64,000 nucleotides of DNA from Vanrija pseudolonga (lineage: Eukaryota; Basidiomycota; Tremellomycetes; Trichosporonales; Trichosporonaceae). Below the pieces are notes generated by a model that was not told the origin of the DNA, did no database searches, and worked only from the letters and a program-made list of their open reading frames with translations. Positions within the stretch are counted from its first letter, which is position 1; each line of letters opens with the position of its first letter. The translations under genes were made by a program, and so were the position numbers. Shown piece after piece: positions 10,784 through 20,504 of the stretch. The stretch is taken from the NCBI RefSeq assembly GCF_020906515.1, contig NC_085850.1, positions 2,108,001-2,172,000 of the forward strand. Reading direction: 5' to 3'.

Positions 10784-11586
10784 AGTCACGCCTGGAATCA
10801 CATGAGGCTGGGGAGTGAGAGCGCTGGAAGACCTGCGCGGAGGCCTCCCCTTCCTGGCGGTGGGCGGGGAATCGCGATACAAACGGCGTAGCCAACGGGT
10901 TGAGGAGAGACGCGGGCTCGGAGGCGAAAAGTGCAGCCATGGGTGTGAAGTGAGGAGGGTGGTAGGGTTAGAGGGGAGTTGGTGGTGAGGATCATGAGTG
11001 ACAAAGGCGTAGGAAATGGAGCCATGGTTCTCATGTTATAGCTGGGGATGACGGGGTGAGGAAGCGAGGGCATGGGGCAGCGACAATAGCACGCCAAACG
11101 GCACCGTGCGGCGTGGAGGTGATATCCAGTGCATTGCACAGTGACGATTCGTTGTTGATGGCTTCGTAGACGGATAACGGTAAGCTCGTCATGCGGCCGT
11201 GTCTACTATTTATGCGGTGCTCCGTGGTTCTCTCGAGATCAGTGCACCCGTCCGTCCGTCTGTGGTTGAGGCCGGCGGTGGGGTGTGGCGTGAGCTTGGC
11301 TTCTGTGGCGCGCCGTGCGTGGGGCAAGGAAGCCAATCACACGGGGTACTGTATGGGGGGAAAAGTGAATCCTACCTCGGGCATCTCTCGCCTCTCGCCG
11401 TGTCCTTCTGGCTGATGATACGATTGATGAACGAACAACAAGGCTGGGGAGGGTCTGCCACGGCGTACCACGTTCGGGCATCAGCTTTCCCGAAATGAGG
11501 GGCCCCACCAGTAAACAAACACCCACTCGACGACAAGGCTTTGATCACACCCATCGCGCGAGCACTTCGGCACCAACCCTCACACC
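10784..11586. other. intergenic between divergent genes
   Basis: Upstream regions of copy C (minus) and the first F-box-like gene (plus). Several ATGs with short open frames occur between 10783 and 10940 and might belong to an undetected first exon of copy C. Nothing else is supported. Confidence 0.5.
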
Positions 11587-12719
11587 ATGCTCGACCGCAC
11601 GGCCTACCCGCACCTCTTCGATCTCATCTTCGAGCAAGCACCGCCGCGGGCACTGCTCCAGCTTCGGCGCGTCTCCCGCGAGGTGCAGGCGCTCGCGGAT
11701 GAGCGGCTGTTCCGACACGTCGTCGTGCGCGCGGCCGACGCGGAGCTCACACCGGACACGCTCGTCTCGCTCCGCAGCGCAGACGGCAGTGCCCTCCCCC
11801 TCCCACAGCGCAACATGGCGTGGTGGGATGGCGCGAGCGACCCCGACGAAGAACAGGAAGAGGAGCTCGAGGTCATCGCCTTGCAGCTGACGCGGGTACG
11901 CGTGCTCGACGTAAGCGGGATCATACCCCACGTGTTCACGCGGCGGTTCGACGCCATGCTCGAGCCGCTCGGCACCGACACGCAACGACGCATCACGCGC
12001 GCCCTCCCCTCCGACGACGGGACGGCCATGGAGCTGCGCTACCCTGCGTCTCACATCCTCGTCAAGTTCGCCGCGGTCCACGCGCCGAGGCCGGTCCGCG
12101 CGCCGGGAACAGGCGAAGAACTGTACTACAACAGGATGATCTCATTCAGGCTGCTACAGAAGGGAACCGACACGGTGGTGCAACACTTCAGGCTTGTCAA
12201 TCTGGACACGGTGGCGCAACCCCACCAGCCCGATTTCGACGCGGAGCCGGGGCTGCGATTCACTCGCGCCGACCCCACCCCCGCTTGTGTTACATTGTGT
12301 TGGACCGTTCGGGTTTGGGCAGGAAACAGCTCGACTATTCCTCCATCTTCTGGTTGGGCTTTGCCTACGTGGTAACACAACGGGTACGCCAGGGAGGCAA
12401 GTGTGTCTTCGTCGGTTTCGACGAGGGGAACGACAAGCCCAGCGCCGCTGTGCAATCCTGGCAATCGGAGATCATCTCCAATATCCGACGGGCAGCGCAT
12501 TTTCCACCAAACTCCGAACAGGCCCATCGCCTGGTCAAGTTTATGAGCCGCTCTCAGTTCGAAAGTCTCTGGAGCGCCGAGGAGCTGCTCGCCATCATGC
12601 CTCCGCGACCGAGCGACAGTGGGACCGCCGGGCTACCCAACGTATCTCCTGCCGAGACAGCCTCCACGGCTACAGGATCATCTGTGCCCCTGCCCAACTC
12701 GACCACAGCCCCAACCTAG
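11587..12719 (+). pseudogene. F-box-like protein, paralog 1, single-base frameshift
   Basis: Begins MLDRTAYPHLFDLI and continues with an F-box-like helix set ending ALADERLFRHVVV (residues 1-48), the same opening as the 12870 gene and similar to the 15.6-16.9 kb gene. The first frame runs to about 12285, where homology to paralog 2 moves to another frame (YIVLDRSGLG ... LGFAYVVTQRV) that ends at 12719. The switch lies at a run of five C (12278-12282) and equals the loss of one base. No intron signals fit there. F-box proteins normally recruit substrates to SCF ubiquitin ligases through Skp1, but the rest of this protein matches no domain I know. Either a recent pseudogene or a sequence error in a homopolymer. 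Confidence 0.65.
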
Positions 12720-12869
12720 AATGTAGAATGCATCATGCCCCGGCGTGGTTGGAAGCAGCAGGACCGGAGAGCGCCGGACTCGTGACGCCGCGGGGCCCCG
12801 GCGACGGGCCGTCTTGACTTTGTTCGCCCTATCCGCCCCGTTCGCATTTCTCCATCGCCCTCAACGATC

Positions 12870-13966
12870 ATGCTCGACCGCACGGCATTCCCGCACATCT
12901 TCGACCTCGTCCTGCGGCACGCGCCGACGCCGTCGCTGATCCGCCTGCGCCTCGTCTCGCGCGAGGTGCGCGCGCTAGCTGACGAGCGACTGTTCCGGCA
13001 CGTGGTCGTCGGCGGCGCGGCGGCAACGGCGACCGCTGGGCGGCGATCAACCCCGTCTTCTCTCTCTGTGCGGCAGCAGACGGCGAGCCGCTGCCCCTCC
13101 CGCAGCGCCCGACGCGGTGGTGGGACTGCGCTGAGGAGCCGGACGCCGAGCAGGAGGCGGAGCTCGCCGTCGTCGCGACCCAGCTAGCGCGCACGCGCGT
13201 GCTCGACGTCGCTGGCGCCGTGCCCGTGTCGTTTACGCGCTGGTTCCACCGCCTCATCGGGCCGCGGGGCACCTTCAAGACGAACCGCATCACGCGCGTC
13301 TTCAACCACAATGACCTCACCGACGACCCGGACACCTGGCCCGCCCGACCGACACCAGACCCCCTCTCCGACGTCCTCGTGAGGTATTCCTCGCCCGTTG
13401 CCCACACCATCCGCCGCGGCCTGGGCGGCCTGTCGTCCCTTTCTAGAGTTTCTAGAGATGGCCACCACAAGGTGGTGCACCACGTCAGACTGCGCGACAT
13501 CAAGCTCGGCCAAGGCGCCTACATGGCTCGTGACACCGCCTTATTCGGGGCATCCGCGTACTACGTCGTGTTTGAGGAGGACCTGGGCGCTGGCGAGGTG
13601 CAGGAGCTGCTCGAGGAAGGCAACATTTCGAAACAGCTGGTTACGTTCACCGTAGGACTGGCACGCCGCGTCCGTTGCGGCAAATCCGTCGTGCTTGTTG
13701 GCTTGACTAGCACGCAGAGGAGGCCTCATAAGGCGCCCAGAGTCACGACGAAACACTCCCCTGGCGAGCTCCTCGCCGGATACATAATGGAGAAGCTTTG
13801 CTCGCTGTTACGAGATGGCCCGGACAAGATACACAGCCGCGTCCAGTTCACCAGCCATGCCGAGTTCTGCAGCCTCTTCAGCGAGGACGACCGGCGGATC
13901 ATCATGGCCCCACGCCCGCCAGCTGCCGATCCGGAAACACCCGCCCCCGCCCCCGCCTCGCCCTAG
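12870..13966 (+). pseudogene. F-box-like protein, paralog 2, single-base frameshift
   Basis: Starts MLDRTAFPHIFDLVL and shares the RLVSREVRALADERLFRHVVV block with paralog 1 150 bp upstream, so the two are a tandem duplicate. Around 13015-13025, in a GC-rich GGCGGC stretch, the frame must slip by one base: the downstream frame restores residues equivalent to paralog 1 (PLPLPQRPTRWWD, TRVLDVAG) and then stays open to the stop at 13966. The intact length would be about 365 aa. The C-terminal half contains a conserved strand pattern (GASAYYVVFEED, CGKSVVLVG) seen in paralog 1 but no known domain. Same interpretation: decaying duplicate or assembly indel. Confidence 0.65.
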
Positions 13967-14034
13967 ATTCAAGATGCATATGCTGATGATACTGTTGTTG
14001 TTGAATACCCAAAAGACCGAGACCGCCCCCCGCC

Positions 14035-15135
14035 CTAGGCGTACGCGCCGCCGCTCATGTTCTCGCCGGCCGCCTTGGCCTTGAGCAGCAGGTCGGCGTG
14101 GTGGCGCTCCGAGACGTCGGGGTGCGCACGGAGCCTGCTCTTGATCTGGTTTTCGCCATACGTCGGGTAGATTGCGTTTGTGGGGTCACGGGTCACGCCG
14201 CGCGCCTTGGCCTGCAGCTCGGGCGGGAGGTTGACGAGCGGGATCTTGGCGTCGAGCGCGGGATTGAAGAAGAAGGGGAGCGAGAGGCGGTCGCGGCCGT
14301 TCGGGGGCGCGACGACGCGGTGGCGCGTCGCCTTGAGGTAGCCTTGCGTGGCGTACTCGAGCATCTCGCCAATGTTGACCACGAACGCGCCCTCGACGGG
14401 CGGCGCGTCGACCCACACGCCGCCGCTGCCGTCGGCCTCCTCTTCCCCAAGCTGGACCTGGAGGCCGTCGGCGCCCGGCTCGACCCAGAGCAGGGTCACG
14501 AACGCCGCGTCCTTGTGCGCGCCGACACCCTGTGCGCGCGCGGCACTCTCGTCCGTCGCGCCGGGGTAGCGCACGATCTTGAGCAGCGGGAACGACTCGC
14601 CCCAGCACTGCGTGAAGTAGTCTTCTGGCTGGCCGAGGGCGACGCTCCACGCCGAGAGGAGCTTGAACGCCACGGTGGTGAGGTGCGCGATCCACTCCTC
14701 CGCCGCGGGGCGGAGCGACGGCAGCGCCGACGGCCACTGGTTCGGGCCGAGCAGGCGCAGGTGGGGCGGCGCGCCGGCCGCCTCGCGCGCTGGTGCCTCC
14801 GCGTCCGTGTTGGGTCCCTCGGGGCCAATGTCGATCTGTTCCCGCCAGTCGACGGCGCCCTTGGTCCGCTCGCCCCCGAGGCGCGTGTACCCGCGGAACT
14901 GGGCCGAGTTGATGCTTTCAATCTCGAGCTTGGCCGCGTCCGGGAGCGCGAAGAACTCGCGCGCAAGCGCGGGCAGGCGCGCCTCTAGCTCGGGCGCAAG
15001 GCCCGTGTTGGTCAAGTAGAAGAAGCCGTACGCGTGCGTCGCGTGCGCGAGGTCCTTGATGAAGGCTGTACGCTGCGCCTCGCCGGCGTCCAGGTCGGCG
15101 AGGGAGAGCACGGGGAGGCTGGTCGGGAGGGCCAT
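14035..15135 (-). CDS. 2-oxoglutarate/Fe(II)-dependent oxygenase, isopenicillin-N-synthase-like
   Basis: A single-exon 366-aa gene with the classic layout of this family. The N-terminal DIOX_N part includes HAYGFFYLTNTGL and REFFALP. The C-terminal double-stranded beta helix has iron ligands His207 and Asp209 (GAHKDAAFVTLL) and His272 (ATRHRV), and the 2-oxoglutarate-binding RLS at Arg283/Ser285. Fungal members act in secondary metabolism or detoxify small molecules; the substrate cannot be predicted from sequence. It sits inside the group of F-box-like paralogs, transcribed away from a 435-bp spacer. Length and motifs look intact. Confidence 0.9.
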   Translation of the reverse strand: MALPTSLPVLSLADLDAGEAQRTAFIKDLAHATHAYGFFYLTNTGLAPELEARLPALAREFFALPDAAKLEIESINSAQFRGYTRLGGERTKGAVDWREQIDIGPEGPNTDAEAPAREAAGAPPHLRLLGPNQWPSALPSLRPAAEEWIAHLTTVAFKLLSAWSVALGQPEDYFTQCWGESFPLLKIVRYPGATDESAARAQGVGAHKDAAFVTLLWVEPGADGLQVQLGEEEADGSGGVWVDAPPVEGAFVVNIGEMLEYATQGYLKATRHRVVAPPNGRDRLSLPFFFNPALDAKIPLVNLPPELQAKARGVTRDPTNAIYPTYGENQIKSRLRAHPDVSERHHADLLLKAKAAGENMSGGAYA

Positions 15136-15570
15136 GGTGATGGGGTGGGGGTTGGGAGATGTTGAGATCTGCCCAGAGTGTTGAATTGTGGTTGAGAGGG
15201 GGTGGTGTTGCTACGACGTGGGGCTTATATCCTCGTTAGTGAGTTTTCTCGCTGAGAAATCTTTGGCGCCTTGGCCAGGGAGACGTTGTTGTTGTGAGTA
15301 ATGTGCAAGAGTAAGCGTGCATGACAAGAAAGAGAGAGAGCGCGGAGACGCCGCGGAGGTCGAGGTGCTGCTTGCTAAGTACGACGAGGGCTTGGCGGGT
15401 ATATCCGGCCAGACCGGCGCCGACCTCCGGACAATCTCCAATCGGCAACGACGTGGGCGGCTGCACGCGAGCAGATGGTGTGCTCGATACAATGCATAGG
15501 GACATGGTCACAGGGTACTCTACAAGGGACAGGCAGCAGCCGAGCCGAGGCTGCAGGTGGCGTACATAGG
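15136..15570. other. intergenic spacer
   Basis: Promoter of the minus-strand oxygenase and 3' flank of the third F-box-like gene. No gene or repeat seen. Confidence 0.5.
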
Positions 15571-16873
15571 CTAGGCTATCTGGTCCTGCTGGTCAAGCAT
15601 GCCGAGGACGGCGGCGGGCGAGTAGACGTCGTCGCGGTGATTGGCGTTCCGGACGACCTCGAGCATGCTCTTGACCTGGAGGCGGGGTTAGCGAGGTGGC
15701 GAGCGGCAAAACCGGCAACTCACAGAGTCGGGCACCGAGACGAGCTCCCTCTCCTCTGCCGAGAGGCGCGCGGTCCACTGGTCCCAAGTCACAAACTCCA
15801 ACAACGCGTGCACGACCTCTATCGCCTGCGCCATCGTGCGGCCCTCCTCGACGCTCTCGTGCAGCTCGAACACGAGCGCGCGGACGAGCGTCTTCTGCAC
15901 CCAGTCCTTGCTCCCGACCTCGACATTGGGCGGGAGCTGGGCGTCGCGGAACTGGAGCCACGCAGGGTCGAGCGCGGCCAGGTCGACAATCGTGCAGCGC
16001 GTGCCGTCGCGTAACCTCCTCGCGAGCTGAGACACGAGCTCGTCGACGCGGCGCGGCGACTCGACCTCGCGCTCGGCCATGACCGCTACCCACTTCTGGC
16101 AGAAGGGAAGCGTCCACCGCAGGTCTGCAGGGTGCAGATTTGGCGTCGCGTCCGAGAAGACGAACACCTCGTTTGCGGGCCTCGCCTCCTTGGGTACGGC
16201 GTCGTCCTGCTCAACCGCCAAGATCGGCGCAGCGAGCAATGGGATCTTGAGGTGGTGCACCACCGTCTCTGAATCCGGCGCCATGGTGGGCACCTCGTCG
16301 ATGTACTCGCGCCCGATGCGCGGCTGGCTGGGCGGGAAGACGACCTGGAAGCGCGCCGAGGGGAACGGCGAGGCGGGGTGCTCGCCGTCCTCGTTGCAGA
16401 AGATGCGGAGCACGTCGAGCGGGTCGAGCGTGACGCTCAGGAAGGCCGTCACGCCGAAGGTACTCAACGCTGTCGAGTGGATGTCGAGGCGGCGCGTCGA
16501 CTCGAGCAGGCGCGCGACGCGTTCGAGCGCCCTGCGCCGCTCGTCCCGCGTGCCGGCGGCCGGCGGCGGCTCGGTCGTGGCGTACGTTACGCCGGTCGCG
16601 ATCTGCCACCACCACTCGGAGCGCGGGACGTGCGGGATGCGCCCGAGGCCGTACGCCTCGAACACGATGATCGGGTCGGCTTCCGCCATCGTGTTGGCGG
16701 GCCGCCGCGGGTCGCCGGGGTTGGCGCCGCGCACGACGACGTGCTCCCACAGCCGCGCATCAGCGCGGTCCCGCACATAGTGTGACGTCGCGCGTAATCG
16801 CAGCAGGCTCGCGTGGGACGCGTACGCGATCACCGTGTCGAGGATGTGCGGGATGGTCTGGTGGTCGAACCAT
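15571..16873 (-). CDS. F-box-like protein, paralog 3, start codon out of phase by one base
   Basis: Exon 15724-16833 upstream-extendable and exon 15571-15675, joined over a 48-nt GTGAGT ... CTAACC ... CCAG intron. The N-terminus aligns with the other two paralogs: FDHQTIPHILD and LLRLRATSHYVRDRADARLWEHVVV. The only well-placed ATG (16871-16873) is followed by one extra G before the TTC that would continue the aligned frame, so the annotated start is out of phase and an in-frame TAG lies not far upstream. The body (~400 aa) is otherwise open and has strong codon bias. It may be damaged like its relatives, or it may use an unseen 5' exon. Function is inferred only from the F-box-like N-terminus. 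Confidence 0.55.
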
Positions 16874-17387
16874 GCGCGATGGGGCGCGTGGTGCGCTGGT
16901 TGCTTCGTCGCTGCGCGTGTGAGCTATGCACTGGTGCCGAGCTTACTCTTAGGGCTGAGCTTGGACCGTTTTGTCCGTCTATAGTCGCTCGCATCTTGTC
17001 GTGGATGTGACATTGCGCGCGTGTGCGATGGACGGCGCTGCGAGAGATAAGGCGAGTGATAAGATGGTGTCGTCGTGGTGGAAATGTTTTAAAAAAGTGG
17101 AGGACGACGAAGGTTTGTTGTTGCAAAAGATTTGGTTCCACCGCGACGACATGACAGTGGCGGGGGGAGGGGTCGATAAGCGGGGGGCCACTAACGGAGA
17201 TCATGGCAACGGCAGAGGCAAGGCAAGCAAGACAAGACAAAGTTCATACATGTGGTTGGATGCACTCGAGGGTGCAGATGCTACATACTGGCGTCTTCAG
17301 CATAAGTACACGGGGGGCGGGGCGTCTACTGCCCCACCAACTCCGCCAAGATCCCGATCGCGCCAAGAACCCGACGCGCCGCGTAGC
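16874..17387. other. intergenic spacer
   Basis: 5' flank of the third F-box-like gene and 3' flank of the amino-acid transporter. No gene, RNA or repeat that I can support. Confidence 0.5.
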
Positions 17388-19117
17388 CTACGCCACCGGC
17401 CCGGAGTTGTTCTCGCACGACCACGGGCGGGTGAACTTGGTCTCGCGGAACAGGTCAACAACGGCAGCATACACGCCCGCGACTGTCAGAAAGACGCAGA
17501 GCACGAGGATGAGGGTGTTGATGGCGGCCGTGGCGCGCTCGCGGCGGGACAGGGCAGTGTCCCGTTTTGCCCAGATATGATCGTGGTTCCACCCCAGGAT
17601 CATGGGCGCTATGGCCGTGATGGGGCAGAAGATGGCGCCGCTCAGCTCGATGAGGCTGCTGAAGATTGGGATCGCGGACGCGATGAGGTACGCTGCGAGC
17701 ATGGCGCCAAACGTGCAGCCTAGCCAGGTGGCCCAGTGTCGCGTGGTGTTGGCTGCTAGGTGGCGCGTGCCGCTGAGCAGGCGGACGAAGATGACCTTGG
17801 CGGAGACCTGGGCGGAGTGAGCATTGTGCGAGCTGCGGCGACGCTTACGTGGTTGAAGATGGTGAGACTGGCACACAGCCCGGGGAGGGCCAGCCCATAG
17901 CACACCTTTTTCAGGAAGAGCCCTGCGCTCCCCAGCGCCGGGGACGCGACGTACTGCCCGCAGAAGAAGTAGACCACGCTCCCGACCACGACATAGAAGG
18001 ATGTCAGAAAGGCGTAGGTCGATAGCACGGGCTTGGTGAACTTGTGCGGGTCTTTCATCTCCGACACGATGCCGTAGCTGGGCGGTGTTAGCTCACTCAG
18101 AGCTCATCCAGGAGCTCGCACTCACTAGATCGGCGAGCTGGCCGACGAGAACAGAATCACGTTGAGCGCGCCCATAGTCTCGACGAAAGAGGGGTGTCCG
18201 ACCAGCTTAAAGTTCTTGTCCCACGCTCCATGGGGCGGCGCAGACGCGGGCCGGTCCTGCGTCGCGACGGCGACAGTGAGCGTGATGACCGCCGAGAGGA
18301 TGGACACGAGCCCTGCCCACCCGACCCACGACACGTCGGAGAGCGTGCGGATCGAGCTGAGCGCCCAGCCTACCACCGCGGCGAGGGCGACGAAGAGCGC
18401 GGTGCAGGCCCCGTGGGAGGTCACGGCGTTCAGACCGACTGAGACGCCGACGAGCGCGGCCGCGGCGCAGAACACGAAGACTGGGCGGGCGTGAGCTGCC
18501 TGTCGCCCGCGAAACGCCCGACCCAACCCAGCTGAACTCACAGACAATAAACATGAGTCCGAAAAACTCCTTGCCCCGCTTCCCGGCAAACACGTACGCC
18601 GCGTCCCCGAGGCTGTACACCTCCGGATGCGCGATCTTGAACGGCCCGATGAACGACGCAGACCAGGTATACATGGCCTGGATGCCGACGATCGCCGCGA
18701 TGCCAGGCAGCAGGCCGAGCTTGTCAAACACCGACGGGATAGCGAGCACGCCGAGGCCGAAGTTCGCCTTGGCCATGAGGACGAATGCGCCGGCGGGCGT
18801 GACCTGGGCGGGGCGTTAGCACCGGACAGCGCTCGGCGTCACGCTCACGCGACCCAACTCACCCCTCTATAGTCCGGCCCCCCGTCCTCGAGGTCGCCGA
18901 ACACGGCATCATGTACCGTGATCCTGCTCTCGCCTGCGTCGTCGTCCACGGCGCCATAGTGCTCGATGTGCTGGGCCGTGTGGTGCTTGAGCGGCGGGAG
19001 GAGGGGGCGGCTTGGCGAGTCGGGCGACGGCGCCGATGGGGAGGCGCCCCGCGCTCCTGCCCCCCGCGCCCGACGATCAGCAGAGCTGCTCGACGCACGG
19101 CTGGATTCTCTAGTCAT
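17388..19117 (-). CDS. amino-acid transporter, AAAP (Aa_trans) family
   Basis: Five exons (18863-19117, 18542-18803, 18126-18480, 17849-18077, 17388-17807) encode 506 aa, phases consistent. The first ~85 residues form a Ser/Pro-rich cytosolic tail (MTRESSRASSSS). Transmembrane segment 1 carries the family pattern KANFGLGVLAIPSVFDKLG, matching the G-x-G-x-L-x-x-P helix break of AAAP proteins. About ten or eleven hydrophobic helices follow, including VCYGLALPGLCASLTIFNH and LGCTFGAMLAAYLIAS. Such proteins exchange neutral amino acids across the plasma or vacuolar membrane, usually proton coupled; relatives include yeast AVT vacuolar carriers. Substrate and membrane are not decidable here. Confidence 0.88.
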
Positions 19118-19665
19118 TCTAGGTGGTGTAGTTGAGTGGGTGGAGGTGAGTCGAGTTGTGGGGCATGCGGGGTCGTGCTGGTGGTTGCGCGTGCTCCGCT
19201 TCGCCCGCTCCGACCAGTCGGGAAGGTGCCGATGCCTGATGGCCATGTGACGTCAAATCGGGCCAGTCCGACGGCGCGGTCTGGCCTGGCTCGTCGGTCG
19301 ATCAGAGCTAGGTCGACATGAACATGAGGCTGTACTGCGTGCGTGCGGTCTGTCGCCGCATGCCGCACAAGCGATGCAGCAGCGCAGTTGGAACACTGTA
19401 AGCGACGCGGCGTGCGGCGTCGGCGTCGGCGGCCAAGGTGGGTGCGAAGGTCGCGCGGGCAACGCAGTGGCCAACTGTAAACAAGCGATCGCCGGCGGCG
19501 TCAAGTCCTTCCGAGACACTCTCCCACCCTGCCATGGTCTGGCCACCCCCTCCCACTGCTGCTACTAACTACTATATCCATTAGGTTCCAAGCTGATTAT
19601 GTACGAGTCCTATAGAGCCGAGGCATATTAACACGATCCGCATCTATGAAAGCACTGCCGTTCAC
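19118..19665. other. intergenic spacer
   Basis: Promoter of the transporter and 3' flank of the NmrA-like gene, both on the minus strand. Nothing else supported. Confidence 0.5.
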
Positions 19666-20504
19666 CTAGTACCCGATCACGGGGAAGCGGTTGACCCACT
19701 CGTCGCTGTCGATAACGTGCTTGACGACCCAGTCGGCGAGGTCGCGCCTGCCGATGAAGTAGCTCTTGATCGCGTCCCCGCTGCGCACCTTGTCGAGGCC
19801 CTTGGGCTCGCGGTCGTCCATGAAGGCCGGGCGAAGGATCGTGACCTGCGGCAAGAAATTCTCGGGCAGCAAGGCAGCCTGCGAGGCGGGCAGGATGTGC
19901 TCGGCGGGCACGTCGCGCTTGTCCTTCGCCACGGTCGGCGTCGCGATCCCCCGCGCCGCCCGCGAGAAGATGTACTCGAGCCCCACCTTGTCCTCGTGCG
20001 GCCCGCCAATGAGCAGGGGGTACACGATGCGCCAGGTGAGGGGCATGACGTCGTGGTTGGACCCGATGCCCATCGACGAGCAGACGACCACGCGGGGCGG
20101 CGTGTCGAGCTGCGAGAGGGCGCGGGCGAGGGCTGCGCCGGCGACGGTGCAGATTGTCGGGTCGTCGAGCACGCCGCCGCGCATCGTCATCTTGCCGGCT
20201 CCGCCTGATCCGTTAGCACCGACCGGTCGTTGGGACCCCGCTCCCGCGACTCACCAATCGTCGACAACACGAGGTCGGCGCCGCGCAGCACCTTCGCGAC
20301 GTCGTTCTCGACCTTGGCGTCGCCCTGCACGATGCGCACGCGGCCCGCGCGGATCGCTGGCCCGACGGTAGAGTCGTCGTTCAGCACGTCGGGCTTGCGG
20401 AGCAGAAGCGTGATGTACGTGTCGGGCCGTTGGGCGAGGACGCGGAGGACGGCGAGGCCGGTACCGCGGGACGCGCCGAGGATGGTGATGTTCTGGGGGG
20501 TCAT
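19666..20504 (-). CDS. NAD(P)-binding NmrA-like / atypical short-chain dehydrogenase
   Basis: Two exons, 20255-20504 and 19666-20204, encode 262 aa over a 50-nt intron with a GTGCTAACG branch region. The N-terminus gives a Rossmann beta-alpha-beta with the G-x3-G-x-G pattern (ILGASRGTGLAVLR, residues 8-21), then VQGDAKVENDVAKVLRGAD and VLSTIG, typical of atypical SDR/NmrA proteins, in which a sugar-nucleotide or redox cofactor is sensed or used. The second exon holds the conserved VVVCSSMG strand and the TILRPAFM block. Yeast and human relatives (BLVRB-like, NmrA-like) include flavin or biliverdin reductases and redox sensors. A catalytic Tyr-x3-Lys is not evident, consistent with the atypical class. 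Confidence 0.83.

Noticed and set aside
14098-14988. 296-codon plus-strand frame
   Set aside because: Antisense to the 2-oxoglutarate oxygenase; Arg/Glu-rich shadow of a GC-biased gene.
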